Below are positions 7,764-15,083 of a stretch of DNA of 64,000 bases, piece after piece; position 1 is the stretch's first letter; every line of letters begins with the position of its first letter. This stretch comes from Deinococcus grandis. Its GTDB lineage: Bacteria; Deinococcota; Deinococci; Deinococcales; Deinococcaceae. The DNA lies in NCBI RefSeq assembly GCF_001485435.1, contig NZ_BCMS01000001.1, forward strand, positions 114,501-178,500, written 5' to 3'. Both the position numbers and the translations under genes were made by a program. The notes beneath the pieces are model-generated. The model searched no databases. It saw only the letters and a program-made list of their open reading frames with translations, and was not told the origin of the DNA.

Positions 7764-8050
7764 CCCACCACGATCCCAGTGACTACACCGATGAACATGA
7801 CGACCTCGACATCCTGCTGGCGCAGGCCCGCCAGTTCACCCCCGCCGATCTGGGCGCCGCCGACCGTTTCCTGACCCGCCGCCGCGCCGCCCGCACCCGC
7901 AGCCGCGCGGGATGGCTGACCGGCGCACTCGCCTCGGCGGCCCTGGTGGCGGGCCTGATCGTGCTGCGCCCCGCCGCGCAGCTGCCCGGCCCGCTGCCCA
8001 GCAGCGCCGCGTACGACGCCTACCAGAGCGCCTGGGGAGCCGACTGGTGA
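7760..8050 (+). CDS. Putative anti-sigma factor (single-pass membrane protein)
   Basis: A 96-residue protein with a cytoplasmic acidic N-terminus, a basic cluster (RFLTRRRAARTRSRAG near 38-54) and one membrane segment (about 55-73), then a short outer tail. There is no zinc-binding HxxxCxxC motif. Overlap with the sigma gene and the single-pass topology suggest the membrane anti-sigma that holds the sigma factor, but this is inferred from position. Its TGA stop directly touches the left end of a mobile repeat. Confidence 0.6.
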   Translation: MTHHDPSDYTDEHDDLDILLAQARQFTPADLGAADRFLTRRRAARTRSRAGWLTGALASAALVAGLIVLRPAAQLPGPLPSSAAYDAYQSAWGADW

Positions 8051-8182
8051 TACGGACTCTGGTTGAAAGATTTGCAAAAACGTTCAACCCGAGCGAAGCG
8101 AGCAGGAGAAAAGCGGGTTCCGGGCGTGGAGTTGACAGATCGGTGGTGTTCCGATCTGTGAACGAAACAGACGGAATCCGTA
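8051..8182 (+). repeat. MITE-like repeat, copy A, inside the sigma operon
   Basis: 132 bp, TACGGACTC ... GAATCCGTA, flanked as TGA-TA ... TA-TGA. It contains hairpin 1 (GGTTGAA ... TTCAACC) and hairpin 2 (CAGATCGG ... CCGATCTG). Its left TA follows the stop of the anti-sigma gene, and the A of its right TA is the first base of the next gene's ATG. Confidence 0.85.
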
Positions 8183-8949
8183 TGAAACGCCCCCTGACCC
8201 TGCTCCTGCTGACGCTGGGCACCGCGCACGCGGGCGACCTGGAGGACGTGCAGGCTGCGCTGAAGCAGGCCCGCACGCAGGTGGCACGCGGGCAGGCCGA
8301 GGTGACCGTGCTGTTCCCGCCGCGCGCCACCCCCACCCGCGCCGCCGCGCAGCTGCCCGCCCTGACGGTGCGGCCCGCGCTGCTGGCGAAGAACTTCAGC
8401 GTGACCCGCACCGGCACCGAGCGGGTCGCCGGGCGCGACGCGGCGCGCTTCACCCTGACCCCCAAGGTCGGGGACGCCGCGCGCTGGACGCTGTGGGTGG
8501 ACCTGACATGGAACCTCCCGCTGGCCTTCGAGGAACGCGGCGCGGACGGCACGCTGACCCGCCGCGCCGCCCTGACCCGCGTGCAGCCAGGTCCGGCCCG
8601 CGTGACCCGCCCGGCCCCGCCCGCCGCGCCCGCTGGCCTGCGCGCCGCGCTGACCCGCGCCCTGCCGGGCCTGAGGCTCCCGCCCGGGTTCACGCCCGTG
8701 GGCGTGCAGCCGCGCGGGCAGGGGCTGGAGGTGGCCCTGACCGACGGCCTGAACGGCCTGACGCTGGTCGTCGCCCCGCAGGACGTGAAGGCCGCGCCCG
8801 GCGTGGCCTCGCGCCGCGTCGGGCAGCGGTTCGTGTGGCTGGTCGGGAACCTGCCGCAGCCCACGCTGCAGGCCGCGCTGGCGGGCGTCCGCAGCGCGAC
8901 GCCGGACCCGCTGGGAACTTTTTCGGCCCCCGCCGACTCCAATCCATAA
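8182..8949 (+). CDS. RseB/MucB-like exported regulatory protein
   Basis: A 255-residue protein with a signal peptide (MKRPLTLLLLTLGTAHA, cleavage near residue 17). The middle section (GTERVAGRDAARFTLTPK, RWTLWVDLTWNLPLAFEE) resembles the LolA-like domain of RseB/MucB, where R-x-AGR and LWVD..T.LPL recur. A C-terminal part ends in VGQRFVWLVGNLPQPTLQ. RseB proteins bind the periplasmic part of the anti-sigma factor and sense envelope damage, which fits the operon. ATG 8182 is made by the right end of the inserted repeat. The 3' end contains the ECF promoter of the next operon. Confidence 0.6.
   Translation: MKRPLTLLLLTLGTAHAGDLEDVQAALKQARTQVARGQAEVTVLFPPRATPTRAAAQLPALTVRPALLAKNFSVTRTGTERVAGRDAARFTLTPKVGDAARWTLWVDLTWNLPLAFEERGADGTLTRRAALTRVQPGPARVTRPAPPAAPAGLRAALTRALPGLRLPPGFTPVGVQPRGQGLEVALTDGLNGLTLVVAPQDVKAAPGVASRRVGQRFVWLVGNLPQPTLQAALAGVRSATPDPLGTFSAPADSNP
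8915..8942 (+). promoter_or_regulatory. Second ECF-type promoter, driving the DUF1800-DUF1501 operon
   Basis: GAACTT (8915-8920), 17-base spacer, TCCAA (8938-8942), preceded by the same GGGAACTTTTTCG block as the sigma gene's own promoter. It lies inside the end of the RseB-like gene and 50 bases before the DUF1800 start. Confidence 0.65.
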
Positions 8950-8992
8950 CGCCCCCCACCCGGTCCCTGACCGCCGCCGCAAGGAGTTCCGC

Positions 8993-10258
8993 ATGCCCCT
9001 GACCCCCCTGACCCGCCCCCTGACCGCCGAGGACGCCGCGCACTTCCTGCGCCGCACCGCCTTCGGCGCGACCGACGAGCAGATCCGCGCCCTGGTCGGC
9101 CAGAAAGCCCAGGACGTGGCCCGCGCGGCCCTGGCCTTCGATCAGAGCATCGCGCCCGGCAACCCGTTTGATCCCATGCAGGGCGCGACGCCCGGCGCGG
9201 CCATTCAGCTCGGGCGCGGCGCGTGGCTGTACGAACTCGCGTACGGTCCGCACCCGCTGCGCGAGAAACTGGCCCTGACCTGGAGCAACCACTTCGTGAT
9301 CGCCACCGACAAGGTCCGCAACGTGCCTGCCGTGGCGGACTACCTGAACCTGCTGCGCCGCCACGCCGCCACACGGTCCTTCGAGCGCTTCACGTTGGAG
9401 GTCGCGCAGTCCCCCGCCATGCTCCGGTACCTCGACAACGACCAGAACCGCAAGGGCAAACCGAATGAGAACTTCAGCCGCGAGTTGCTGGAACTGTTCA
9501 CGACCGGCATCGGTGCGTACACGGAAAACGACGTGCGCGAGGGGGCGCGCGCCCTGACCGGCTGGACCTTCCAGGGGGGGCGCGGCAACAAGCAGTACCT
9601 CGAGCAGCCGCGTTTCGTGAACCAGACGCAGCAGCACGACACCGGCAGGAAGACGTACCTGGGGCAGAGCGGCGCCCTGAAGGGCGAGGACATCGTCCGG
9701 ATCGCCACCTCGCAGCCCGCCACGGCCACCTTCGTGAGCCGCAAACTGCACCGCGCGTTCCTGGCCGACACCCCCGACGACGCGGCCGTCCGGGGCAGCG
9801 CCGAGACCTGGACCCGCAGCAGGGGCGACGTGATGGCCGTCCTGACCGAACTGCTCGCCAGCGAGGCCTTCTACGCCAGCCGCTCGCGCATCATCCGCTC
9901 GCCCGTCGAGTTCCTGGTGGGCGGTATCCGCACGCTGGGCCAGCCGAAGATCGACGCGCGCTCCCTGCTGAACCTCGCCGGGACCGCCGGGCGCATGGGG
10001 CAGGTGCTGCTGGAACCCGACACCGTCAAGGGCTGGGACGGCGGCCGCGAATGGATCAACGACACCACCCTGCTGCTGCGCATGCAGGTCGCCGCCGCGC
10101 TGACCATGGGCTCCAAGGCCCCCAACCTCGACACCCCGCCCAGCCTGCTGGCCCTGACCGGTCAGGAACGCCCGGCGGGCGCGGTGCTCCTGAGCAGCCT
10201 GAAGGGCCGCCAGCGCACGTACCTGAGCCTGATCAGCCCAGAATTCCAGCTCGCCTGA
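8993..10258 (+). CDS. DUF1800 domain-containing protein
   Basis: A 421-residue protein with the DUF1800 hallmarks: EDAAHFLRRTAFGAT at the N-terminus, REKLALTWSNHFV, MLRYLDNDQNRKGKPNENF followed by SRELLELFTTGIGAYTENDV, ARALTGWTF, and a C-terminal GWDGGREWIN. AAGGAG lies seven bases before ATG 8993. DUF1800 genes are nearly always paired with DUF1501 genes, as here. The biochemical role is unknown. The upstream ECF-type promoter suggests envelope-stress control. Confidence 0.92.
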   Translation: MPLTPLTRPLTAEDAAHFLRRTAFGATDEQIRALVGQKAQDVARAALAFDQSIAPGNPFDPMQGATPGAAIQLGRGAWLYELAYGPHPLREKLALTWSNHFVIATDKVRNVPAVADYLNLLRRHAATRSFERFTLEVAQSPAMLRYLDNDQNRKGKPNENFSRELLELFTTGIGAYTENDVREGARALTGWTFQGGRGNKQYLEQPRFVNQTQQHDTGRKTYLGQSGALKGEDIVRIATSQPATATFVSRKLHRAFLADTPDDAAVRGSAETWTRSRGDVMAVLTELLASEAFYASRSRIIRSPVEFLVGGIRTLGQPKIDARSLLNLAGTAGRMGQVLLEPDTVKGWDGGREWINDTTLLLRMQVAAALTMGSKAPNLDTPPSLLALTGQERPAGAVLLSSLKGRQRTYLSLISPEFQLA

Positions 10259-10288
10259 CCCGCCCTGCCCCCCCCGGAGGACTGCCCC

Positions 10289-11461
10289 GTGACCAACCGA
10301 CGTGATTTCCTGAAACTGTCCGCCCTGGCGGTCGCCGCCACGAGCGGCATGCCCGGCTTCCTGGCCCGCGCCGCCACCCAGGCCGGCGGCACGAAGACCC
10401 TGGTGGTCGTGCAGCTGACCGGCGGGAACGACGGCCTGAACACCCTGATTCCCTACAGCAACGGCGCGTACTACGCCGCGCGGCCCACCATCGCCATCCC
10501 GAAAAAGGACGTGCTGACCGTCACGCCCGACCTGGGCATGCACCCCGCGCTGCGACCTCTGATGAAACTCTGGGACGAGGGGCACCTCGCCTGGATGGAG
10601 AACGTCGGGTACCCCAACCCGAACCGCAGTCACTTCGCCAGCATGGCCATCTGGCACACCGCCGACCCCAGTCAGGCGCAGGGGGACGGCTGGATCGGGC
10701 GGATCGCGGAGAAGATCGGCGACCCGTTCTGCGCCAGCAACCTGGGGGCCGCCACGCCGCAGGCGCTGCAGGCCAGCGAGTTCAGCCTGCCCAGCATCGA
10801 CTCGGTGGACAACTTCCAGCTGAAGCTCCCGGCAGGAATGAACACGCCGTTCGAGTCCCTGCTGAACTCCCCGCGCAGCGGCGAGGCCGCGTACCTGACC
10901 CGCGCCACCCGCCAGATGCTGAAGAACACGGCCCGCGTGCAGGAGAACGTCAGGAAGTACAAGGCGGGCGCCACGTACCCCGACACGAAGTTCGCCGCGC
11001 AGCTGCGCGACGCCGCGCGCCTGATCGCCGCCGGGGTGGGGCAGCGCGTCATCTACGTGTCGCTGGGCGGCTTCGACACGCACGCCGGGCAGCGCGCCGA
11101 GCAGGACGGCCTGCTGGGCACCCTCGCGGGGGGCCTGAGTGCCTTCCAGGCCGACCTGGAACGCCAGGGCCTCGCCAGGGACGTCATCGTGATGGGTTTC
11201 TCCGAGTTCGGGCGGCGCGTCGCGGAGAACGGCAGCGCCGGCACCGACCACGGCAAGGGCAGCGTCATGTTCGCGTTCGGGCAGGGCGTGAAGGGCGGCG
11301 TGCACGGCAGCAGCCCCGACCTCGAAGACCTCTCCGAAGGGGACATCAAGTACAGGCAGGACTTCCGGGGCGTGTACGCCGAGGCGCTGACCCGCTGGCT
11401 GAACCTGGACGCGCGCGGCATCCTGGGCGGCACCTTCACCGGACCGCGCTGGATCGCGTGA
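10289..11461 (+). CDS. DUF1501 domain-containing exported protein
   Basis: A 390-residue protein beginning with a twin-arginine signal (TNRRDFLKLSALAVAA), so it is probably exported folded. DUF1501 motifs include VVVQLTGGNDGLNTLIPYSNGAYY, HPALRPLMKLWDEGHLAW, YPNPNRSHFASMAIW, SLGGFDTHAGQ and a C-terminal FSEFGRRVAENGSAGTDHGKG. It belongs to a sulfatase/alkaline-phosphatase-like fold group, with Asp and His residues that could bind metal. The start is GTG 10289, with GGAGG eight bases upstream. The next gene overlaps by four bases. Confidence 0.92.
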   Translation: MTNRRDFLKLSALAVAATSGMPGFLARAATQAGGTKTLVVVQLTGGNDGLNTLIPYSNGAYYAARPTIAIPKKDVLTVTPDLGMHPALRPLMKLWDEGHLAWMENVGYPNPNRSHFASMAIWHTADPSQAQGDGWIGRIAEKIGDPFCASNLGAATPQALQASEFSLPSIDSVDNFQLKLPAGMNTPFESLLNSPRSGEAAYLTRATRQMLKNTARVQENVRKYKAGATYPDTKFAAQLRDAARLIAAGVGQRVIYVSLGGFDTHAGQRAEQDGLLGTLAGGLSAFQADLERQGLARDVIVMGFSEFGRRVAENGSAGTDHGKGSVMFAFGQGVKGGVHGSSPDLEDLSEGDIKYRQDFRGVYAEALTRWLNLDARGILGGTFTGPRWIA

Positions 11462-11970
11462 ACGCCCGCGCACGCGGCGCCCACGTGCACAGGGCCAGTG
11501 TGAGGGTGGTCGGGCTGACGCTGGGGGCACTCGTGCTGCTCTCGCCGCTGCTCAGCCCCGCCGGGGCGCTGCCCCGCTACCGCATCCAGGCCGCGCCGCA
11601 ACTGCACCTGACCGAAGGGAACGAGCTGTGGGAGCTGGACCGCCGCGTCATGCCCTGCACGTACTGCCACGTGAACGCAGACGGCGGCGCGTCCTGGAAC
11701 CCGTTCGGGCAGGCCATCCAGGCCACCTTCGCGCGCGAGGCGAAAGAGGGGCGGCACCTGACCTTCCCGCAGGCGCTCTACACCCTCCTGCAGGCCGATA
11801 CCGACGCGGACGGCGACGGCTACCCGGATGCGCTGGAGGTCTACGCGAAGACCCTGCCCGGCGACCCGGCCAGCCACCCCGCCACCCCGCTGGATGAGCT
11901 GCGCGCGGCGTTCGCGGCAGCCGGAGGCGCCGAGCAGTACGCCCCGCCGAAGAAGAAGGCAGGAAAATAA
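11458..11970 (+). CDS. Exported protein with CxxCH haem motif and calcium-binding repeat
   Basis: A 170-residue protein whose GTG start overlaps the stop of the DUF1501 gene. A hydrophobic segment near residues 20-36 acts as a signal peptide or anchor. RRVMPCTYCHVNADGG holds a CxxCH motif that could bind haem c, and DTDADGDGYPDALEVY is a thrombospondin-type-3/dockerin-like calcium loop. The C-terminus is lysine-rich. Coupling to DUF1800 and DUF1501 genes suggests one exported system. Haem attachment is inferred from the motif alone, and no second haem ligand is evident. Confidence 0.65.
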   Translation: MNARARGAHVHRASVRVVGLTLGALVLLSPLLSPAGALPRYRIQAAPQLHLTEGNELWELDRRVMPCTYCHVNADGGASWNPFGQAIQATFAREAKEGRHLTFPQALYTLLQADTDADGDGYPDALEVYAKTLPGDPASHPATPLDELRAAFAAAGGAEQYAPPKKKAGK

Positions 11971-12083
11971 AAAATCCGCCTCTCGGGCGGTGATGTCCAA
12001 AACTATAGCGTGGTATGCAGGGGCGGTCAAGCCTATGCGCCGGGTGGTCGTGGATTCTCAGGCATGACGCGTTGGTGATGTGC

Positions 12084-12115
12084 AGAGGCGCCCCCGCTGG
12101 ACTGGGGGCGCCTCT
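12084..12115. terminator. Terminator hairpin between the converging exported-protein and beta-propeller genes
   Basis: A perfect 12-bp stem (AGAGGCGCCCCC at 12084-12095, complement at 12104-12115) with an 8-base loop. It serves the convergent 3' ends. A smaller stem CCGCC/GGCGG lies just after the plus-strand gene at 11976-11990. There is no strong T run on either strand. Confidence 0.5.
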
Positions 12116-12134
12116 GACCTCTGCTGGGGGGGGG

Positions 12135-13910
12135 TCAGCGTTTGACGTCGTACACGCTGACGCTGCCGGGCTGGCCGACCTGTCCGGCGCCGACCATCAG
12201 TTGCGTGCCGGTGTCGGACCACGTCAGGAGGTTCGTGCGGAGGCTGAACTGCCCGGCGCGGGCCAGCAGGGTGCCGCTGGCGGTGTCGAAGACGTGCAGG
12301 GCGTTCTTCGCGTCGTTCGTCAGGACGGCCAGGAGTTTCCCGTCGGGGCTGAAGCGCAGGGCGCGCACGTCCGCGGTGAATTTCAGGGTCTTGAAGGCGG
12401 TGGTCGCGCCGGGTTTGACGAGGGCCACGAACGGCGCGTCGTCCACCGAGTACGCCACGGCGAGCGTCCCGCCGCGACTCTGCTGGAGTTCGTCGCTGGA
12501 CGCGTCGGCGGGCAGTTTCACGGCGGCCTGGGTCTTGCCGGTCTTCACGTCCAGGCGCAGGGGGTTGCCCTCGTGCGGGATGACGAGCACGGCCTTGCCG
12601 TCGGTGGTGGGGAGCGCGTCGTGGATGTCCTCGACTTTCAGTTGCGCCGCCGTGAACTGCGCGACGATCTTGCCGGTCTGCCCGTCCAGCAGCGCCAGGC
12701 CCTCGTAGCCGCTCAGGGCGGCGTAGCGTCCGTCGGGGGAGGTGTGCAGCGTCTCGAAGTCCACCTTGCTGCTCAGCGCGGGGAGTTTCACGATCTTCCC
12801 GGCGCGGTACACGTTCACGGCGCCGCTGCCGTTCAGGGTCCACACCTGTCCGCCCTGCGTCTCGGCGGCGTACAGGCGGTCGCGGTTGCCGACGTTCAGG
12901 CCCTTGCCGGTCTTCAGGTTGATGAACTCGCCCAGGCCCGCGTGGGGCACGCCGCCGATGAACGCGCCGGTCCAGGTGTTGCCGCTGGGCAGTTTCACCT
13001 GCGGGCGGGCCGGGGCGTCCAGCGCGTCCAGGGTCAGGCGGCCCACGCTGCCGCCCAGGCTGAGCACCTGCCCGCCTGGGCCGCCGATCAGCGTGTCGAA
13101 GGTGTCGAGTTCCAGCGCGTCGCCGACGGCCTCGCCGGTCTGGGCGTCGAACAGTTGCCCCTCGCCGTACTCGGCGTACAGGAACTGCGCGTCGTTCAGG
13201 AACACCACGCTGCCCTCCAGGCTGAGGTCCTCACCGCCCTCGACCTCGGTGGGTTCGGCGCCGCCGCGCAGGATCAGCGTCTCGGACCCGGTTCGGATCA
13301 CGGCGGCCTGAGCGTCCGGGCTGAAGGTGGCCTCCAGGCCGTCCCACTCGTCGCTGATCGCGCTGCTGGCGACGGCCTGCGCGTCGGCGAGCGCCACGAG
13401 GTCCACGCGGTCCTCGTAGATGACGGCGGCCAGGGTGCCGTCCGCGCTGACGCGCACGTCGTACGCCTCGCCGTCACCGAGCAGGTCGGTCGTCTGGCCG
13501 CTCTGCAGGTCCATGCGGGTCAGGGTGCCGTCGTTCAGCATCAGCAGGCTGCCGTCGGCGGCGAAGGCCAGGGTGGTGTCGTACTCGGGGGTGCCGCTGC
13601 GGACCTCCTGGCCGGTGCGGGCGTCCCACACGACCCAGCGGTCCCGGCCCAGCGCGGCGACGCGGGTGCCGTCCGGGCTGGCGCTCAGGGCCTGCACGGC
13701 GCCCTGCAGGCCGTACCACGCGCGGACGGTCTTCAGGTTCTGGTCGAGGATCATCACGGCGTTGTCGGCGTCCACGGCCACCTGTCCGCCCGGCAGGAAC
13801 GCCGCGAGGTGCGAGTCCGCGCCCGGCACGGTGTACACGGCGGGTCTGGAGAGGGTCAGGGCGGACGCGCTTCCCAGGGTCAGGGCGACGCTCAGCAGCA
13901 GGGTTCTCAT
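12135..13910 (-). CDS. Exported WD40-like beta-propeller protein
   Basis: A 591-residue protein with a signal peptide (MRTLLLSVALTLGSASA) and repeated blade-like units such as VQALSASPDGTRVAALGRDRWVVWDARTG, VRALRFSPDGKLLAVLTND and HTSPDGRYAALSGYEGLALLDGQTG. The SPDG-x(5)-A/V-WD pattern marks seven- or eight-bladed propellers that usually act as scaffolds. No enzyme motif is seen. ATG 13910 is chosen over an upstream in-frame ATG because the signal peptide starts there and TACAGT (13918-13923) stands seven bases before it. Transcribed alone. Confidence 0.75.
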   Translation of the reverse strand: MRTLLLSVALTLGSASALTLSRPAVYTVPGADSHLAAFLPGGQVAVDADNAVMILDQNLKTVRAWYGLQGAVQALSASPDGTRVAALGRDRWVVWDARTGQEVRSGTPEYDTTLAFAADGSLLMLNDGTLTRMDLQSGQTTDLLGDGEAYDVRVSADGTLAAVIYEDRVDLVALADAQAVASSAISDEWDGLEATFSPDAQAAVIRTGSETLILRGGAEPTEVEGGEDLSLEGSVVFLNDAQFLYAEYGEGQLFDAQTGEAVGDALELDTFDTLIGGPGGQVLSLGGSVGRLTLDALDAPARPQVKLPSGNTWTGAFIGGVPHAGLGEFINLKTGKGLNVGNRDRLYAAETQGGQVWTLNGSGAVNVYRAGKIVKLPALSSKVDFETLHTSPDGRYAALSGYEGLALLDGQTGKIVAQFTAAQLKVEDIHDALPTTDGKAVLVIPHEGNPLRLDVKTGKTQAAVKLPADASSDELQQSRGGTLAVAYSVDDAPFVALVKPGATTAFKTLKFTADVRALRFSPDGKLLAVLTNDAKNALHVFDTASGTLLARAGQFSLRTNLLTWSDTGTQLMVGAGQVGQPGSVSVYDVKR

Positions 13911-13917
13911 GTGACCC

Positions 13918-13923
13918 ACTGTA
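13918..13923 (-). promoter_or_regulatory. -10 element of leaderless promoter for the beta-propeller gene
   Basis: TACAGT on the minus strand, seven bases before ATG 13910. Confidence 0.45.
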
Positions 13924-14047
13924 TGGAAAAGTGACCGTGAGGGTATCCACATTTAGGCGGAGGCGCCCACCCGGCCGGATGGCTCACGCGGGCTGGTCCA
14001 TGCCCCCGTCACTCCGCGCCTCCCCTCTGATCAGCGCCACCCTCGGA

Positions 14048-14401
14048 TCAATGGCTGTCGCTGAAGGTCACGGTCAGGGGCAGGCGCTGCCCGGCCATGC
14101 TGGCGGTCGCGCCGCTGATGTGCAGCCCGGCCGACTGGGCGGTCGTGTCCGAGAGTTTCAGGCGCAGCAGGCGCACGCGGCTGCCCTGGCGGACCAGGAC
14201 GCTGGTGATCAGATCCCCGGCCTGGATGCAGCGGGCGTTCATGGGGCAGCGGCTGTCCTGCGTGCGCAGCAGCGTGACGGTCGCGTCCCCCAGTCTGCCG
14301 GTCTGGCCGACTTTCAGGTCGAGGGTGGCGGCGTGGGCGCCCCCGAGCAGGGCCAGGGGCAGCAGGGCGCGGCGCAGCAGGGTCAGAGGCAGGGTGGTCA
14401 T
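14048..14401 (-). CDS. Small exported protein with DSRCPxxxxC motif
   Basis: A 117-residue protein with a signal peptide (LTLLRRALLPLALLGGAHA, cleavage near residue 24). The mature part has VGQTGRLGDATVTLLRTQDSRCPMNARCIQAGD. A Cys pair in D-S-R-C-P-x4-C recurs in small exported bacterial proteins of unknown function and probably forms a disulfide. The rest is predicted beta strand. Monocistronic, with a long hairpin on the upstream side. Function unknown. Confidence 0.65.
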   Translation of the reverse strand: MTTLPLTLLRRALLPLALLGGAHAATLDLKVGQTGRLGDATVTLLRTQDSRCPMNARCIQAGDLITSVLVRQGSRVRLLRLKLSDTTAQSAGLHISGATASMAGQRLPLTVTFSDSH

Positions 14402-14432
14402 GTGCCGAGTGTGCCGCGTGAAGCTGAGGGGG

Positions 14433-14484
14433 AACTGACCGCCGCGCCCCGTGGACCTTGAGGTCCGGGGCGCGGCGGTCGGTT
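14433..14484. terminator. Long perfect hairpin between the DSRCP gene and repeat copy B
   Basis: A 15-bp perfect stem (14437-14451 with 14466-14480), extended outward by a few further pairs (AAC..GTT). Its apex holds a smaller stem GGACCT-tg-AGGTCC. It lies between the start of the minus-strand DSRCP gene and the upstream minus-strand gene, so it most likely ends transcription of the latter (14650-14919). Confidence 0.5.
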
Positions 14485-14495
14485 CATGGGGCTCA

Positions 14496-14649
14496 AACGG
14501 ATTCCGTCTGTTTCGTTGACAGATCGCAACACCACCGACCTGCCAACTCCACGCCCGGAACCCGTTTTACTCCTACTCTGCTGCGCAGCTCTGCGAGTCG
14601 CGTCCGCTCGGGTTGAAAGATGTTGCACACCTTTCAACCGGAGTCTGTA
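14496..14649 (-). repeat. MITE-like repeat, copy B
   Basis: About 154 bp in reverse orientation, CGGATTCCGTCTG ... GGAGTCTGTA. Hairpin 1 is GGTTGAAAG ... CTTTCAACC, and hairpin 2 is a slightly imperfect CAGATCG ... CGACCTG. The left TA is mutated to AA. Its right TA stands immediately next to the TCA (stop codon) of the minus-strand gene at 14650. Confidence 0.8.
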
Positions 14650-14919
14650 TCAGCCGAGCAGGGGGGCGTCGCCGCTGCCCGCCAGGGCGCGGAAGCTGGC
14701 GGCCTTGGCCTTCAGGCCCATCTGGTCGTAGCACCCGGCGAGTTTCAGCGCGAAGAATTCCACGGCGCGGCAGTCCTCGCGGCGTTCGGCGGCTTCCAGG
14801 CAGGTGCGGTAGTGCAGCACGGCGAGGTGGTACTGCGCTTCACGCGCGGCGTGTTCGGCCCGGCAGTGGCTCATGCGGAGGGACACGATGTCGCAGGGGA
14901 GGGTGCTCGCGGCGGACAT
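14650..14919 (-). CDS. Small helical (TPR-like) conserved protein
   Basis: An 89-residue, almost fully helical protein. HAAREAQYHLAVLHYRTCLEAAERREDCRAVEFFALKLAGCYDQMG shows two helical hairpins with TPR-like small residues. Four cysteines are present. ATG 14919 is chosen because TACACT (14927-14932) stands seven bases upstream. The in-frame extension further upstream is A+T-rich and unlike coding sequence. The stop codon abuts the mobile repeat. Function unknown. Confidence 0.65.
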   Translation of the reverse strand: MSAASTLPCDIVSLRMSHCRAEHAAREAQYHLAVLHYRTCLEAAERREDCRAVEFFALKLAGCYDQMGLKAKAASFRALAGSGDAPLLG

Positions 14920-14926
14920 GACTGGC

Positions 14927-14932
14927 AGTGTA
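14927..14932 (-). promoter_or_regulatory. -10 element of leaderless promoter for the small TPR-like gene
   Basis: TACACT on the minus strand, seven bases before ATG 14919. Confidence 0.5.
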
Positions 14933-15083
14933 GTCACGCCGGGCAGTGGATGAATGAAAGATGAATCAGGTTTCGGGAAGCAGATTGTGCGTCTGTCACG
15001 CTGTTTTTCGTTATTTGCTAATTTTGCGGCTGGGATTTTATGCATGCGCGGGGGACGCGCAGGTGCCCTGCGTCCCCCGCCGT

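Noticed and set aside
8690..11530. 946-residue open frame on the minus strand
   Set aside because: It is opposite the DUF1800/DUF1501 genes, has low-complexity composition, and reflects the high GC content. Similar shadows are seen at 1508-3016, 38134-41193 and 43085-46765.
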